Shown: positions 1-9,300, numbered from the stretch's first letter. The stretch: DNA of 64,000 nucleotides from Actinomycetales bacterium (GCA_020444245.1 JAHLLI010000009.1:1-64000); one strand, 5' to 3'. Numbers and translations are program-made. Notes: generated from the sequence alone by a model not told the origin.

Positions 1-61
1 CCCGTTCACCGAGCCCCACCCGTTCACCGAGCCCCACCCGTTCACCGAGCCCCACCCGTAC
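1..61 (+). repeat. 18-bp in-frame tandem repeat encoding Pro-Phe-Thr-Glu-Pro-His
   Basis: Three perfect 18-bp copies (2-19, 20-37, 38-55) are followed by a decayed copy starting CCG TAC. They are in frame with the S8 protease and encode PFTEPH three times, then PYTAPD. The array runs into the left edge, so the copy number is unknown. It is a Pro/Thr/His-rich linker ahead of the protease domain, and slippage could change its length. Confidence 0.85.
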
Positions 62-1192
62 ACCGCCCCCGACGCGGTCGGCGAGTACGCGCGGGCGGGC
101 AGCGGCGGTCGCAGCCCGGTCGCCTGGGTCGGGCCCGCGCCGCAGCGCCGCCACCCCGGCGCCACGGTCGACGGCTCGGGCAAGGGCCCGGCCCGCCCGG
201 TCGTGGCGGTGCTCGACACCGGTGCCGGCGAGCACCCGTGGTTCGTCGGCGACACGGTGGTGCGCGACCCGCAGGTGCTCGGTGTCCCGGTCGGGCCGTA
301 CCCGGCGGCGCACCCGCACTGGCGCGACAGCGAGGTCGGCGGGATGAGCGTGCACCCACTCACCGGGAGCCTGGACCCGTGTGCGGCGCACGGCACGTTC
401 ATCACCGGTCTGGTGCACCAGAAGTGCCCGGACTCGACGGTGCTGGCCTGCCGCCTGTACGGCGGCGACGGGCTGATCGCCGAGTCCGACCTGCTCACCG
501 GCCTGCGCAGGCTCCTGCTGTTCCACCTGCTCGGCCTGCTCGGACGTAGCGGCCACCACCCCGTGGACGTGCTGTCGCTGTCGCTCGGGTACTACCACGA
601 GCGCCCGGAGGACGCCGCCTTCGACGGCCCGCTGGGTGCGCTGCTCGGCGCGCTGAGCCGGTACGGGGTCGCGGTCGTGGTCTCGGCCGGCAACGACTCG
701 ACGCTGCGACCCTGCTACCCCGCGGCGTTCGCGCCGTGGCTCAGCTCCTGGACGCCGCCCACTCCGGAGCACCCGGGCCGCTGGGAGCACCCGCCCCTGG
801 TGGCGGTCGGCGCGCTGAACCCGGACGGCTCCACCGCACTGATGAGCAACGACGGCTCGTGGGTCACCGCCCTGCGTCCGGGCGCGGTCGTCGTGAGCAC
901 CTTCCCGGTGACGATGAACGGGTCGCTCACCCCGACGGTCCGGCTGCCCGGGCTCCGACCGGGCGAGTCCCGGACGACCCCGGACCCGGACGGGTTCAGC
1001 GGGGGCTTCGGGGTGTGGAGCGGCACCTCGTTCGCCGCACCCGTGCTGGCCGGAGAGCTCGCCGAGGCGGTGCTGCGCGAGCGTGAGTCCGGGGGCGGGA
1101 GCGAGACCGACTGGCAGGCCCGGGCCAAGGCCCGACGCGTCGCCGCGTGGCGTGCGATCAACGAGGTGACCGGGCTGCCGCTGCCGGACTGA
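2..1192 (+). CDS. S8 (subtilisin-family) serine protease, 5' truncated by the window edge
   Basis: The reading frame is open to the left edge, so the true start lies outside; an internal GTG at 203 is too close to the catalytic Asp to be the start. A PFTEPH-repeat linker is followed by a complete S8 catalytic core: Asp in VLDTG (codon 215-217), His in AHGTFITG (389-391), oxyanion Asn in VSAGND (692-694) and Ser in GTSFAAP (1028-1030). All catalytic residues are present, so it should be active. No membrane segment or sorting signal follows the core; the protein ends soon after the Ser helix. Whether it is secreted cannot be judged without the N-terminus. It lies 91 bp upstream of the TPR-CHAT gene on the same strand, probably one transcript. 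The substrate is unknown; a role in a proteolytic signalling cascade is inference. Confidence 0.9.
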   Translation, partial: PFTEPHPFTEPHPFTEPHPYTAPDAVGEYARAGSGGRSPVAWVGPAPQRRHPGATVDGSGKGPARPVVAVLDTGAGEHPWFVGDTVVRDPQVLGVPVGPYPAAHPHWRDSEVGGMSVHPLTGSLDPCAAHGTFITGLVHQKCPDSTVLACRLYGGDGLIAESDLLTGLRRLLLFHLLGLLGRSGHHPVDVLSLSLGYYHERPEDAAFDGPLGALLGALSRYGVAVVVSAGNDSTLRPCYPAAFAPWLSSWTPPTPEHPGRWEHPPLVAVGALNPDGSTALMSNDGSWVTALRPGAVVVSTFPVTMNGSLTPTVRLPGLRPGESRTTPDPDGFSGGFGVWSGTSFAAPVLAGELAEAVLRERESGGGSETDWQARAKARRVAAWRAINEVTGLPLPD

Positions 1193-1283
1193 GGGGTGCC
1201 GCGGGGCCTCCCGCGCTGCGCCGCGCCACCGCGCCGCAGCGGTGCGCTTGGGTCCGGCGGGTCAAGAGCGGCAGGATCGCCCC

Positions 1284-3833
1284 GTGGGGGACGTGTCGCC
1301 GGACGCCGTGGTGCGAGCTCGGGTCGCGCTCGACCGCGGCATCGCCGCGAACGCCGACGGGCGGCCGGCCGAGGCCTCACGGCTCTTCCGTGCCGTCCTG
1401 CGGGCGGTCGGCGACGGCGCCGACGACGGCGCTGACGCGACCGAGCGCGCCTACCTGCGCGCCAGGGCGATGCTCGGCCTGGTGGCCAGCGACTTCGAGC
1501 TGCGCGCGAACGTCCCTCGGAGCCTGGCGACGCTCGAGGAGGCCGAGAGGTGGGCGACGCTCGCCGGGGCCGACGACGCGCGCGTCCCGGTGCTCGGCCA
1601 GGCGGGGCACCTGTGGCTCCGAGCCGGGGACGGCGACCGCGCGCTGGCGGCGCTGGACGCCGCCGCCGCGCTCATCGACGGCGCCGCGCCGCGCGATGCC
1701 TGCGTGGTGCTGCTCAACCGCGGCACCCTCCACCTCGACCGTGGTGACGTGCCGCGTGCCAGGGCGGACCTCGAGGAGTGTGCCGCGCGGGCGGAGGCGA
1801 TCGGCAACGAGGCGCTGGCGTACAAGGCGCGGCACAACCTCGGCTACGCGGAGTTCCTCGCCGGCGACCTGCCGCGGGCGCTGGACTCCATGTCACGTGC
1901 GGCCGAGAAGCCCGGCGGGCTGACGTCCGGGATCCCCCTGCTGGACCGCGCGCGTGTGCTCCTGGAGGCGGGACTGGTGTCCGAGGCGGATGACGCCCTC
2001 CGCCAGGCCGGCGAGGTGTTCGCCGCCGGGCGGCTCTCGCTCGACCTCGCCCAGGCGGAGATCGCCCGCGCCGAGTGCGCCCTGCTGCTGCACCGCCCCG
2101 ACGCGGCGCGCACGTGGGCGAGCGCCGCGCGCCGACGCCTGGCGCGCCGGGCCAACGCGCCCTGGCTGGCACGGGCCGAGCTGACCGACCTGCGCGCGCG
2201 CCTCGACCTCGCGCTCGAGCAGCCCGACCCGCGCGCCGCCTGTCTGGCGGTCGCCGGCCGTGCGGCGGCGCTCGCCAGGCGGGTCGAGGGCGTCGGCGGC
2301 TCGCGCGAGATCGTGCGGGCGGCCCACGTGGCGCGTGCCGCGGCGCTGATCGGGGCCGGGCGCCGCGGTGAGGCCCGCGCGGCGCTCGGGGCGGCCGGCC
2401 GGCTCACCGGCCGCGAGTCCCTGAGCCTGGCCCTGGCGGTGCGGGCCGTCGCCGCCCAGCTCGCGTTCGACGGCGGCCGCCGTGCCGCCGGTCACCGGCA
2501 CGTGGAGGCCGGGCAGCGCCTGCTCGCGGCGCACCGGTCGCAGTTCGGGTCGGTCGAGGCGGTGACGGCCGCCGCCGTGCTCGGCGAGCGGCTCGCGGTG
2601 ATCGAGGCACGAGCCGCGCTCGAGCGGGGCGACCCCCTGGCGCTGCTCGACGCCGTGGAGCGGGGCCGGGCGACCTTCGCCGGACCGGCGAGGGTCCGAC
2701 CGCCGGACGACGCGGAGCTGGGCCGGCTGCTCGTCGAGCTGCGGCTCGCGGTGGAGCGCGACCGCGCCCAGGAGGGCACCGACCCCGCGCTGGCCCGCGA
2801 GGTCGACAGGCTCCGCACGGCCGCACGCCAGCGGTCCTGGCAGCTGGGCGGCGAGGTCGGGGCGCCGCAGCCGCCGCGTGCCGTCGACCTGCTCGCCGAG
2901 GCCGCCTCCGGCCGGACCGCGATCGTCGACCTGGCCGCGCCCGACGGCGTCGTGCATGCGGTCGTGCTGGACGCAGCCGGTGCCCGGTTGCAGCACCTGG
3001 CCGCCGTGGCGGACGTCGAGCAGGTCGCGCGCCGGGTGGACGCGGACCTGCACGCGCTGTCCGGGGCGCACCTGCCCGACGCGATGCGCGCGGTGGTCCA
3101 GCGCTCGTTCGACCGTGGGCTGGCCTGGCTCGACGAGAACCTCCTCGCTCCGCTGGGCGTGTCCGGCCCGATGCACCTGGTGGTGGGTGGGGCGATGGTC
3201 GCGCTCCCGTGGGGGTTGCTGCCGTCCCGACGCCGCCTGGCGACGAGCGTGGGCACCCGGCTGGCTCACGCGCCGGCCACCGGAAGGCGTCCGGGCGCCC
3301 TCGTCGTGGCGGGCCCGGGGCTCGCGCACGCGGAGAGCGAGGCCGCAGCGGTCGCCGGGACGTGGGGCGGAGCTCTGGTGCTCACCGGTGAGCGGGCAAC
3401 GGCCGCGGCGACCGCCGGGCTGATCGACCGGGCCGGTGTGGTGCACCTCGCGGTGCACGGTCACCACGAGCCGGACAACCCGCTGTTCTCCTGGGTGCGG
3501 CTGGCCGACGGGCCGTTGTTCGCCCACGAGCTCGAGGGCACCGACCTGAGCGGCTCCGTCGTGGTGCTCTCCGCGTGCGAGGTGGGTCGCGCCACGGTGC
3601 GACCGGGCGGCGAGGTGCTCGGGCTGGCGAGCGTGCTGCTGCGGCTCGGCGCCGATGCGGTGGTGGCGTCGCTCGCACCGCTGCGCGACGACGTCGCTGC
3701 ACGGGTCGCGCCCGCGTTCCACCGGGCGCTGCGTGAGGGCGCGAGCCCCGCGGCGGCGCTCGCCGCGGTCGATCTGGGCACGGACGAGCAGGTCCCGCTG
3801 GCGTGCTTCGCGACGCGCGCCGGCTCGGGCTAG
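1284..3833 (+). CDS. TPR-CHAT protein (caspase-like peptidase domain behind helical repeats)
   Basis: 849 residues from GTG 1284, chosen because GGCAGGA lies 7 nt upstream; an in-frame GTG at 1242 is the alternative. Residues about 10-400 are Ala/Leu/Arg-rich helical repeats of TPR type (for example GDRALAALDAAAALIDG). A linker follows, then a CHAT domain over about the last 300 residues. The CHAT dyad is intact: His725 in HLAVHG and Cys765 in LSACEVG, followed by the typical GGEVLGLASVLLRLGA segment. CHAT domains are clan CD caspase relatives, and TPR-CHAT proteins are known to be protease effectors switched on by partner proteins. Here the neighbours are one active and one dead S8 protein. 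No signal peptide or membrane segment is visible, so it is probably cytoplasmic. Its target is unknown. Confidence 0.93.
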   Translation: MGDVSPDAVVRARVALDRGIAANADGRPAEASRLFRAVLRAVGDGADDGADATERAYLRARAMLGLVASDFELRANVPRSLATLEEAERWATLAGADDARVPVLGQAGHLWLRAGDGDRALAALDAAAALIDGAAPRDACVVLLNRGTLHLDRGDVPRARADLEECAARAEAIGNEALAYKARHNLGYAEFLAGDLPRALDSMSRAAEKPGGLTSGIPLLDRARVLLEAGLVSEADDALRQAGEVFAAGRLSLDLAQAEIARAECALLLHRPDAARTWASAARRRLARRANAPWLARAELTDLRARLDLALEQPDPRAACLAVAGRAAALARRVEGVGGSREIVRAAHVARAAALIGAGRRGEARAALGAAGRLTGRESLSLALAVRAVAAQLAFDGGRRAAGHRHVEAGQRLLAAHRSQFGSVEAVTAAAVLGERLAVIEARAALERGDPLALLDAVERGRATFAGPARVRPPDDAELGRLLVELRLAVERDRAQEGTDPALAREVDRLRTAARQRSWQLGGEVGAPQPPRAVDLLAEAASGRTAIVDLAAPDGVVHAVVLDAAGARLQHLAAVADVEQVARRVDADLHALSGAHLPDAMRAVVQRSFDRGLAWLDENLLAPLGVSGPMHLVVGGAMVALPWGLLPSRRRLATSVGTRLAHAPATGRRPGALVVAGPGLAHAESEAAAVAGTWGGALVLTGERATAAATAGLIDRAGVVHLAVHGHHEPDNPLFSWVRLADGPLFAHELEGTDLSGSVVVLSACEVGRATVRPGGEVLGLASVLLRLGADAVVASLAPLRDDVAARVAPAFHRALREGASPAAALAAVDLGTDEQVPLACFATRAGSG

Positions 3834-3841
3834 CCCGAGCC
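3822..3841. terminator. 20-bp perfect palindrome over the CHAT stop codon
   Basis: GGCTCGGGCTAGCCCGAGCC is its own reverse complement and includes the TAG stop at 3831-3833. It sits between two convergent genes (CHAT stop at 3833, dead-S8 stop at 3871). It can fold as an 8-bp stem with a CTAG loop on either strand, which suits a bidirectional terminator, although there is no T tract. Confidence 0.6.
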
Positions 3842-3870
3842 CGGTCGTGCGGCGCAGGTGCGGTCGGTGC

Positions 3871-4752
3871 TCAGGCGTCCGTCCGCGAGGGTAGGTCGGG
3901 CCTGGCGCCCGCCTCGCACCACGCCAGGTGGCTGCCCGCGGCGAGCACGGCGGCCACGGCCGAGCCCTGGAGCCGGGCGCGGGTGCGCAGCCCCGCGCCC
4001 GGGACGTCGAACCCCGGCGCGGCGAGGTCCGCGTACTGCGAGCACTGGGGGAGCAGCTGCACACCGTCGTGGGCCGTGACCGCGACCACGCCGGTGATCG
4101 ACGCCGGGAACGCGAGGGCCTCGGGCCCGAGGTCGCCGGCCGCGGCGAACACCTGCACGCCCTCGGCCATCGCGGCGTGCAGGGTCGTGGTGAGCCGGCG
4201 GCCCAGGCGCTGGCGCCCGAATGGCAGGACGACCACGTCGGCGCCGCCGACGACGGCCCACCGCACGGCCTTGGCGATCTGCAGGTCTGCACCGTTCGCG
4301 TCGGGGGACCCGACCGCGGCCAGCAGCAGTGTGGCCGCCGGCACGAGGCCGCGGGCGTGCACCACACCCTGACCGACCAGCAGCGACGCGTGCGCGGTGG
4401 ACCGCTCGTCGGGGCGCAGGTACCGCCCGCCGGGCCACGCGATGACGTCCGCGCGCACCAGGTCCGGATGGTCCCGGTGCGCGTTGCCGCCGATCATCGC
4501 CACCCGGCGTCCGGCGCCCGCCCCGGTGCCGGCCGCGGGCGGTGCCGGCACGAGCGGCAGCGGAAGCTCCGGCCCGGGCGCGTCGGCCAGCCACGCCGTC
4601 AGGTCGACCGGACGCGGACGCGGTCGATCCTCGCCGGGCGTCGACGGCCGGGCACGGGAGTCGAGCCGCGGGGGATGCGGCTCGGTCCGTCGTGCCGGTC
4701 GTTGAACGCGCGTCGGGGTCATCGGCGTCTCGATCCCTCGGGTGATGGTCAT
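3871..4752 (-). CDS. S8-fold pseudoprotease (catalytically degenerate subtilisin homolog)
   Basis: 293 residues. The first 80 are Pro/Arg-rich, then a subtilisin-like fold is recognisable: the beta strand VAMIGGN (84-90) with HPDL after it, STAHASLLVG (His121), VPAATLLLAAV, GGADVVVLPFG, VFAAAGDLG, PASITGVVAVTA and LQGSAVAAVLAAG. Against the S8 motifs, the catalytic Asp position is Gly88, the oxyanion Asn position is Asp207, and GTSxAAP reads GSAVAAV so the nucleophile position is Ala265 (Ser264 is one residue out of register). Only the His is kept. It is convergent with the TPR-CHAT gene. Inference: a non-catalytic scaffold, sensor or inhibitor partnered with the active S8 and/or CHAT protein. 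An alternative ATG is at 4722. Confidence 0.8.
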   Translation of the reverse strand: MTITRGIETPMTPTRVQRPARRTEPHPPRLDSRARPSTPGEDRPRPRPVDLTAWLADAPGPELPLPLVPAPPAAGTGAGAGRRVAMIGGNAHRDHPDLVRADVIAWPGGRYLRPDERSTAHASLLVGQGVVHARGLVPAATLLLAAVGSPDANGADLQIAKAVRWAVVGGADVVVLPFGRQRLGRRLTTTLHAAMAEGVQVFAAAGDLGPEALAFPASITGVVAVTAHDGVQLLPQCSQYADLAAPGFDVPGAGLRTRARLQGSAVAAVLAAGSHLAWCEAGARPDLPSRTDA

Positions 4753-4894
4753 CGGCGTCCCGTCCTGATCGCGGTCCCGGCGTCCGGGCCCTCACCACCT
4801 CCAGAGCACCGGTCCCCGGGTTTGTGACCGCGCAGTGGGGAATCCCGCGGGTCGCTCGTCGAGCAGGTGGCCCCGCGCCGGTGCGAGGCGCGAT

Positions 4895-4923
4895 TTGGCC
4901 GGTCGGCGGCGGCCCCGTACGCT
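4895..4923 (+). promoter_or_regulatory. Candidate rplJL promoter
   Basis: TTGGCC (4895-4900), a 17-bp spacer, then TACGCT (4918-4923). This is a good match to an actinobacterial housekeeping sigma promoter. Transcription would start near 4930, just before the L10 leader core, which fits. Confidence 0.65.
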
Positions 4924-4929
4924 TGTCCC

Positions 4930-5020
4930 GCCCAAGACCGCAGGTCGTCGGCCGTCCCCGTGGCGGCAGACCGAAGTTCCGCTCCGAGCGGGGACCCGCG
5001 CAGGTGAGTGACTCCCGGCC
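4930..5020 (+). ncRNA. L10 leader (autoregulatory rplJL leader RNA)
   Basis: The stretch has conserved pieces I recognise from L10 leaders: AAGACCGCAGGTCGTCGG (4934-4951), GAAGTTCCGCT (4973-4983) and CCCGCGCAGGTG (4995-5006). In this family, L10 bound to L12 binds the leader and represses its own operon. It sits directly upstream of rplJ behind a promoter. The boundaries are approximate. Confidence 0.75.
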
Positions 5021-5042
5021 GGAGCGTGTGCTGCGGCCCTGC

Positions 5043-5075
5043 GAGCCCCGCGCCTGTGCGCGGGGCTCTTCTCAT
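5043..5075 (+). terminator. Attenuator-like hairpin before rplJ
   Basis: GAGCCCCGCGC (5043-5053), loop CTGT, GCGCGGGGCTC (5058-5068) is an 11-bp perfect stem followed by TTCTCAT. It lies between the L10 leader and the rplJ ribosome binding site, so it is placed to act as the expression-platform terminator of the leader. Confidence 0.6.
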
Positions 5076-5115
5076 GCGGGGCCTCGCCTGCGGCACCACC
5101 ATCGGAAGGAGTGCC

Positions 5116-5646
5116 ATGGCGAGGCCGGACAAGGCGGCTGCCGTCGCAGAGCTCACGGAGAAGTTCCGCGGGTCGAGCGCCGTCGTGCTGACCGAGTACC
5201 GCGGGCTCTCCGTGTCGCAGCTCAAGGAGCTGCGCACGGCGCTGCGCGGGAACGCCACCTACGCCGTGGTGAAGAACACGCTCTCCGCGATCGCGGCCCG
5301 CGAGGCGGGCGTCGAGGGTCTCGACGTCCAGCTCAAGGGGCCGTCCGCCATCGCGTTCGTCGACGGTGACGCCGTCGCCGTCGCGAAGGGGCTGCGTGAC
5401 TTCGCCAAGGCTCACCCCCAGCTCGTGGTCAAGGGCGGCGTCATGGACGGCCGCCCGCTCACCGCGGACGAGATCACCAAGCTCGCAGACCTCGAGTCGC
5501 GCGAGGTCCTGCTGGCCAAGGCGGCCGGGGCCATGAAGGCCAAGCTCTACCAGGCCGCCTACCTGTTCACCGCGTCGACCGCCCAGGCCGTGCGCACCAT
5601 CGATGCCCTGCGCGAGAAGCGGGCCACCGAGGAGTCGGCGGCCTGA
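5116..5646 (+). CDS. rplJ: 50S ribosomal protein L10
   Basis: 176 residues from ATG 5116 behind GGAAGGAG. L10 forms the base of the ribosomal stalk and carries L7/L12 dimers. The N-terminal RNA-binding half ([20 protein letters not shown], then [11 protein letters not shown]) and the C-terminal L12-binding helix (ending [12 protein letters not shown]) are present, and the length is normal. An in-frame GTG/ATG lies upstream in the leader but has no ribosome binding site. It is followed after 66 bp by rplL, which has its own AAGGA. Confidence 0.97.
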   Translation: MARPDKAAAVAELTEKFRGSSAVVLTEYRGLSVSQLKELRTALRGNATYAVVKNTLSAIAAREAGVEGLDVQLKGPSAIAFVDGDAVAVAKGLRDFAKAHPQLVVKGGVMDGRPLTADEITKLADLESREVLLAKAAGAMKAKLYQAAYLFTASTAQAVRTIDALREKRATEESAA

Positions 5647-5712
5647 GCCGCCCCTCCACCCAACCCACCCACCTGCTCGCGCGAGCAGGGCAGAACGGAA
5701 GGACACGCCACC

Positions 5713-6102
5713 ATGGCGAAGCTCACCACCGCCGAGCTCATCGACGCGTTCAAGGAGCTCACCCTCATCGAGCTCAACGAGTTCGTGAAGGCCTTCGAGG
5801 AGACCTTCGAGGTCACCGCCGCCGCGCCGGTCGCCGCGGCTGCCCCGGCTGCTGCCGGCGGCGGCGCCGAGGCCGAGGTCGAGGAGGAGAAGGACGAGTT
5901 CGACGTCATCCTCGAGGCCGCGGGCGACAAGAAGATCCAGGTCATCAAGGAGGTCCGCGCGCTGACCAGCCTGGGCCTGAAGGAGGCCAAGGACCTCGTC
6001 GACGGCGCGCCCAAGGCCGTCCTGGAGGCCGCCAACAAGGAGACCGCGGAGAAGGCCAAGGCTGCCCTGGAGGGCGCCGGCGCCACCGTCACCCTCAAGT
6101 GA
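5713..6102 (+). CDS. rplL: 50S ribosomal protein L7/L12
   Basis: 129 residues. The helical dimerisation domain ([25 protein letters not shown]), an Ala-rich flexible hinge ([20 protein letters not shown]) and the C-terminal factor-binding domain ([29 protein letters not shown]) are all there. It is the mobile stalk protein that recruits elongation factors. It is co-transcribed with rplJ and is followed by a strong terminator. Confidence 0.98.
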   Translation: MAKLTTAELIDAFKELTLIELNEFVKAFEETFEVTAAAPVAAAAPAAAGGGAEAEVEEEKDEFDVILEAAGDKKIQVIKEVRALTSLGLKEAKDLVDGAPKAVLEAANKETAEKAKAALEGAGATVTLK

Positions 6103-6143
6103 CCTCTCGCCCGGTCGGCCGTCGAGCCGCGCCGGGCACACCG

Positions 6144-6177
6144 CGAGGCCCGCACCCGACGCCGGGTGCGGGCCTCG
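6144..6177 (+). terminator. Terminator after rplL
   Basis: CGAGGCCCGCACCCG (6144-6158), loop ACGC, CGGGTGCGGGCCTCG (6163-6177) is a 15-bp perfect stem with no T tract. It separates rplJL from rpoBC. Confidence 0.75.
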
Positions 6178-6222
6178 TCCGGTCATGCGGGTGCGAAGGG
6201 TAGCGCATCCAGGCCGCTCGGG

Positions 6223-6251
6223 TTGGACATCCTGGCGTGGCCGGGTATGCT
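6223..6251 (+). promoter_or_regulatory. Candidate rpoBC promoter
   Basis: TTGGAC (6223-6228), a 17-bp spacer, then TATGCT (6246-6251). This is the best promoter match in the rplL-rpoB gap. A second -10-like TATAAC lies at 6285-6290 with only a weak -35. Either gives a leader of 100-140 nt before the rpoB start. Confidence 0.65.
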
Positions 6252-6392
6252 AGCGCTTCGCGCTGACCTGTGTCCGCGACTCCGTATAACCCGAGCCTCC
6301 GCCGTCGTGCCTGTGCGATGCCGGTGACTCAGCGGCCGGGGAGTCGTGCCTGCCGGGTCACGCGCCGCACCTCGATCCGGGAAGGACCCCTC

Positions 6393-9300
6393 TTGGCTGC
6401 CTCGCGCACCCCTGCTGCTCCGACCGCTGAAAACCGCACCGCATCGCGCCGCATCTCCTTCGCAAAGATCCACGAGCCGCTCGAGGTCCCGGACCTGCTC
6501 GGCCTGCAGACCGAGAACTTCGACTGGCTCCTCGGCAACGACGCCTGGCAGCAGCGCGTCGCCGAGGCCGCCGAGGCCGGCCGCACCGACGTCCCCGAGA
6601 CGTCGGGCCTCGAGGAGATCTTCGAGGAGATCTCGCCGATCGAGGACTTCGGCGGGAGCATGTCGCTCTCGTTCCGCGACCACCGCTTCGAGCCCCCGAA
6701 GTACACGGTCGAGGAGTGCAAGGAGAAGGACTTCACCTACGCCGCGCCGCTGTTCGTCACCGCGGAGTTCGTGAACTACACCACCGGTGAGATCAAGAGC
6801 CAGACGGTCTTCATGGGCGAGTTCCCGCTCATGACCGAGCGCGGCACGTTCATCATCAACGGCACCGAGCGCGTCGTCGTCTCCCAGCTGGTCCGATCCC
6901 CGGGCGTGTACTTCGAGCGCACCGCGGACAAGACGTCCGACAAGGACATCTTCACCACGAAGGTCATCCCGAGCCGCGGCGCGTGGCTCGAGTTCGAGAT
7001 CGACAAGCGCGACGCCGTCGGCGTGCGCGTGGACCGCAAGCGCAAGCAGTCGGTGACCGTGTTCCTCAAGGCGCTCGGCCTGACCGAGGCCGAGATCCGC
7101 GAGGAGTTCGCGCAGTTCCCGGCCGTGCTGGAGACCCTGGAGAAGGACCACGTCCAGACCCAGGAGGAGGCGCTGCTCGACATCTACCGCAAGATCCGCC
7201 CGGGCGAGCCGCCCACGGTCGAGGCCGGTCGCGCGCTGCTGGACAACTTCTACTTCAACCCCAAGCGCTACGACCTGGCCAAGGTCGGCCGCTACAAGCT
7301 GAACAAGAAGCTGGGCCAGGACGCCCCGCTGAGCGACTCGGTGCTCTCGGTGTCCGACGTCGTCGCGGCGATCAAGTACCTCGCCGCGCTGCACGCCGAC
7401 GTCACCACGCTCACCGGCACCCGCGGCGGCGAGCCCGTCGAGGTGCGGGTCGAGACCGACGACATCGACCACTTCGGCAACCGGCGCATCCGCGCGGTCG
7501 GCGAGCTCATCCAGAACCAGGTCCGCACGGGCCTGTCCCGGATGGAGCGCGTGGTCCGCGAGCGGATGACCACCCAGGACGTCGAGGCGATCACGCCGCA
7601 GACCCTGATCAACATCCGCCCGGTCGTGGCGAGCATCCGCGAGTTCTTCGGGACCTCGCAGCTGTCGCAGTTCATGGACCAGAACAACCCGCTCGCGGGC
7701 CTGACCCACAAGCGCCGCCTCTCGGCGCTCGGCCCGGGCGGTCTGTCCCGCGACCGCGCCGGCATGGATGTCCGCGACGTGCACCCGTCGCACTACGGCC
7801 GGATGTGCCCGATCGAGACCCCTGAGGGTCCGAACATCGGTCTGATCGGCTCGCTGGCCACGTACGGCCGGATCAACCCGTTCGGCTTCGTCGAGACGCC
7901 GTACCGGAAGGTCACCAACGGTCGGGTCACCGACGAGGTGCACTACCTGACCGCCGACGACGAGGACCGCCACGTGATCGCCCAGGCGAACGCGCCGGTC
8001 GACCCCAAGGGGCACTTCGTCGAGGACGCGGTGCTGGTGCGTGTCAAGGGCGGCGAGGTCGAGCTGGTCCCGCCTGCCCAGGTGGACTACATGGACGTCT
8101 CGCCGCGACAGATGGTGTCCGTCGCGACCGCGATGATCCCGTTCCTCGAGCACGACGACGCGAACCGCGCGCTGATGGGCGCGAACATGCAGCGCCAGGC
8201 CGTGCCGCTGGTGCGCTCCGAGGCGCCGCTGGTCGGCACCGGCATGGAGCGCCGGGCCGCGGTCGACGCAGGTGACGTCATCGTCGCGACCAAGGCCGGC
8301 GTGGTCTCGGAGGTCTCGGCCGACCTGATCACGGTCGCCAACGACGACGCGACCACCTCGACCTACCGCGTGCAGAAGTTCCGCCGCTCGAACCAGGGCA
8401 CCTGCTACAACCAGCGGGTCCTGGTCGACGAGGGTGCGCGCGTCGAGGTCGGCTCGGTGCTCGCCGACGGTCCCGCGACCGACGAGGGCGAGCTCGCCCT
8501 GGGCCGCAACCTGCTCGTCGCGTTCATGTCGTGGGAGGGCTACAACTACGAGGACGCGATCATCCTGAGCCAGCGTCTGGTGCAGGACGACGTCCTCTCC
8601 TCGATCCACATCGAGGAGCACGAGGTCGACGCCCGCGACACCAAGCTCGGCCCTGAGGAGATCACCCGGGACATCCCGAACGTCTCCGAGGACGTCCTGG
8701 CCGACCTCGACGAGCGCGGCATCATCCGCATCGGTGCCGAGGTCTCCGCGGGCGACATCCTGGTCGGCAAGGTCACGCCCAAGGGCGAGACCGAGCTGAC
8801 CCCGGAGGAGCGCCTTCTGCGCGCGATCTTCGGGGAGAAGGCCCGTGAGGTCCGCGACACCTCGCTCAAGGTGCCGCACGGCGAGTCCGGCACGGTCATC
8901 GAGGTCCGCACCTTCGACCGCGAGGACGGCGACGAGCTGCCCGCCGGGGTCAACGAGCTGGTCCGGGTCTACATCGCCCAGCGCCGCAAGATCACCGACG
9001 GCGACAAGCTCGCCGGCCGGCACGGCAACAAGGGCGTGATCTCCAAGATCCTGCCGGTCGAGGACATGCCGTTCCTCGCGGACGGGACCCCGGTCGACAT
9101 CGTGCTCAACCCGCTGGGCGTGCCGGGCCGGATGAACGTGGGCCAGGTGCTCGAGGTGCACCTGGGCTGGATCGCCAAGCAGGGCTGGGACGTCTCCGCG
9201 CTCAAGGAGACCGCCGAGTGGCTCAAGAAGGTGCCGCAGGCGGCGAAGGTGAGCGAGCCGGGCACCCCGGTGGCGACGCCGGTGTTCGACGGCGTCTCGG

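Larger units (their letters stand above)
4753..5115. other. 363-bp intergenic region: rplJ promoter and L10 leader
   Basis: It separates the dead-S8 gene (divergent) from rplJ. 4753-4890 holds no recognisable element or gene. 4895-4923 is the rplJ promoter, about 4930-5020 the L10-binding leader, and 5043-5068 a strong hairpin. These are listed separately. Confidence 0.8.

Noticed and set aside
1-61. CRISPR array at the left edge
   Set aside because: The 18-bp repeats are directly abutting with no spacers, and are in frame with a protein.
1-4752. Type III-E CRISPR (Craspase) for the TPR-CHAT protein
   Set aside because: No gRAMP effector, cas gene or array is visible. Only the TPR-CHAT architecture is shared, so an independent system is more likely.
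6270-6392. Longer rpoB N-terminus starting at GTG 6270
   Set aside because: The stretch overlaps a promoter-like region and encodes an Arg-rich sequence unlike RpoB. GAAGGA points to TTG 6393.
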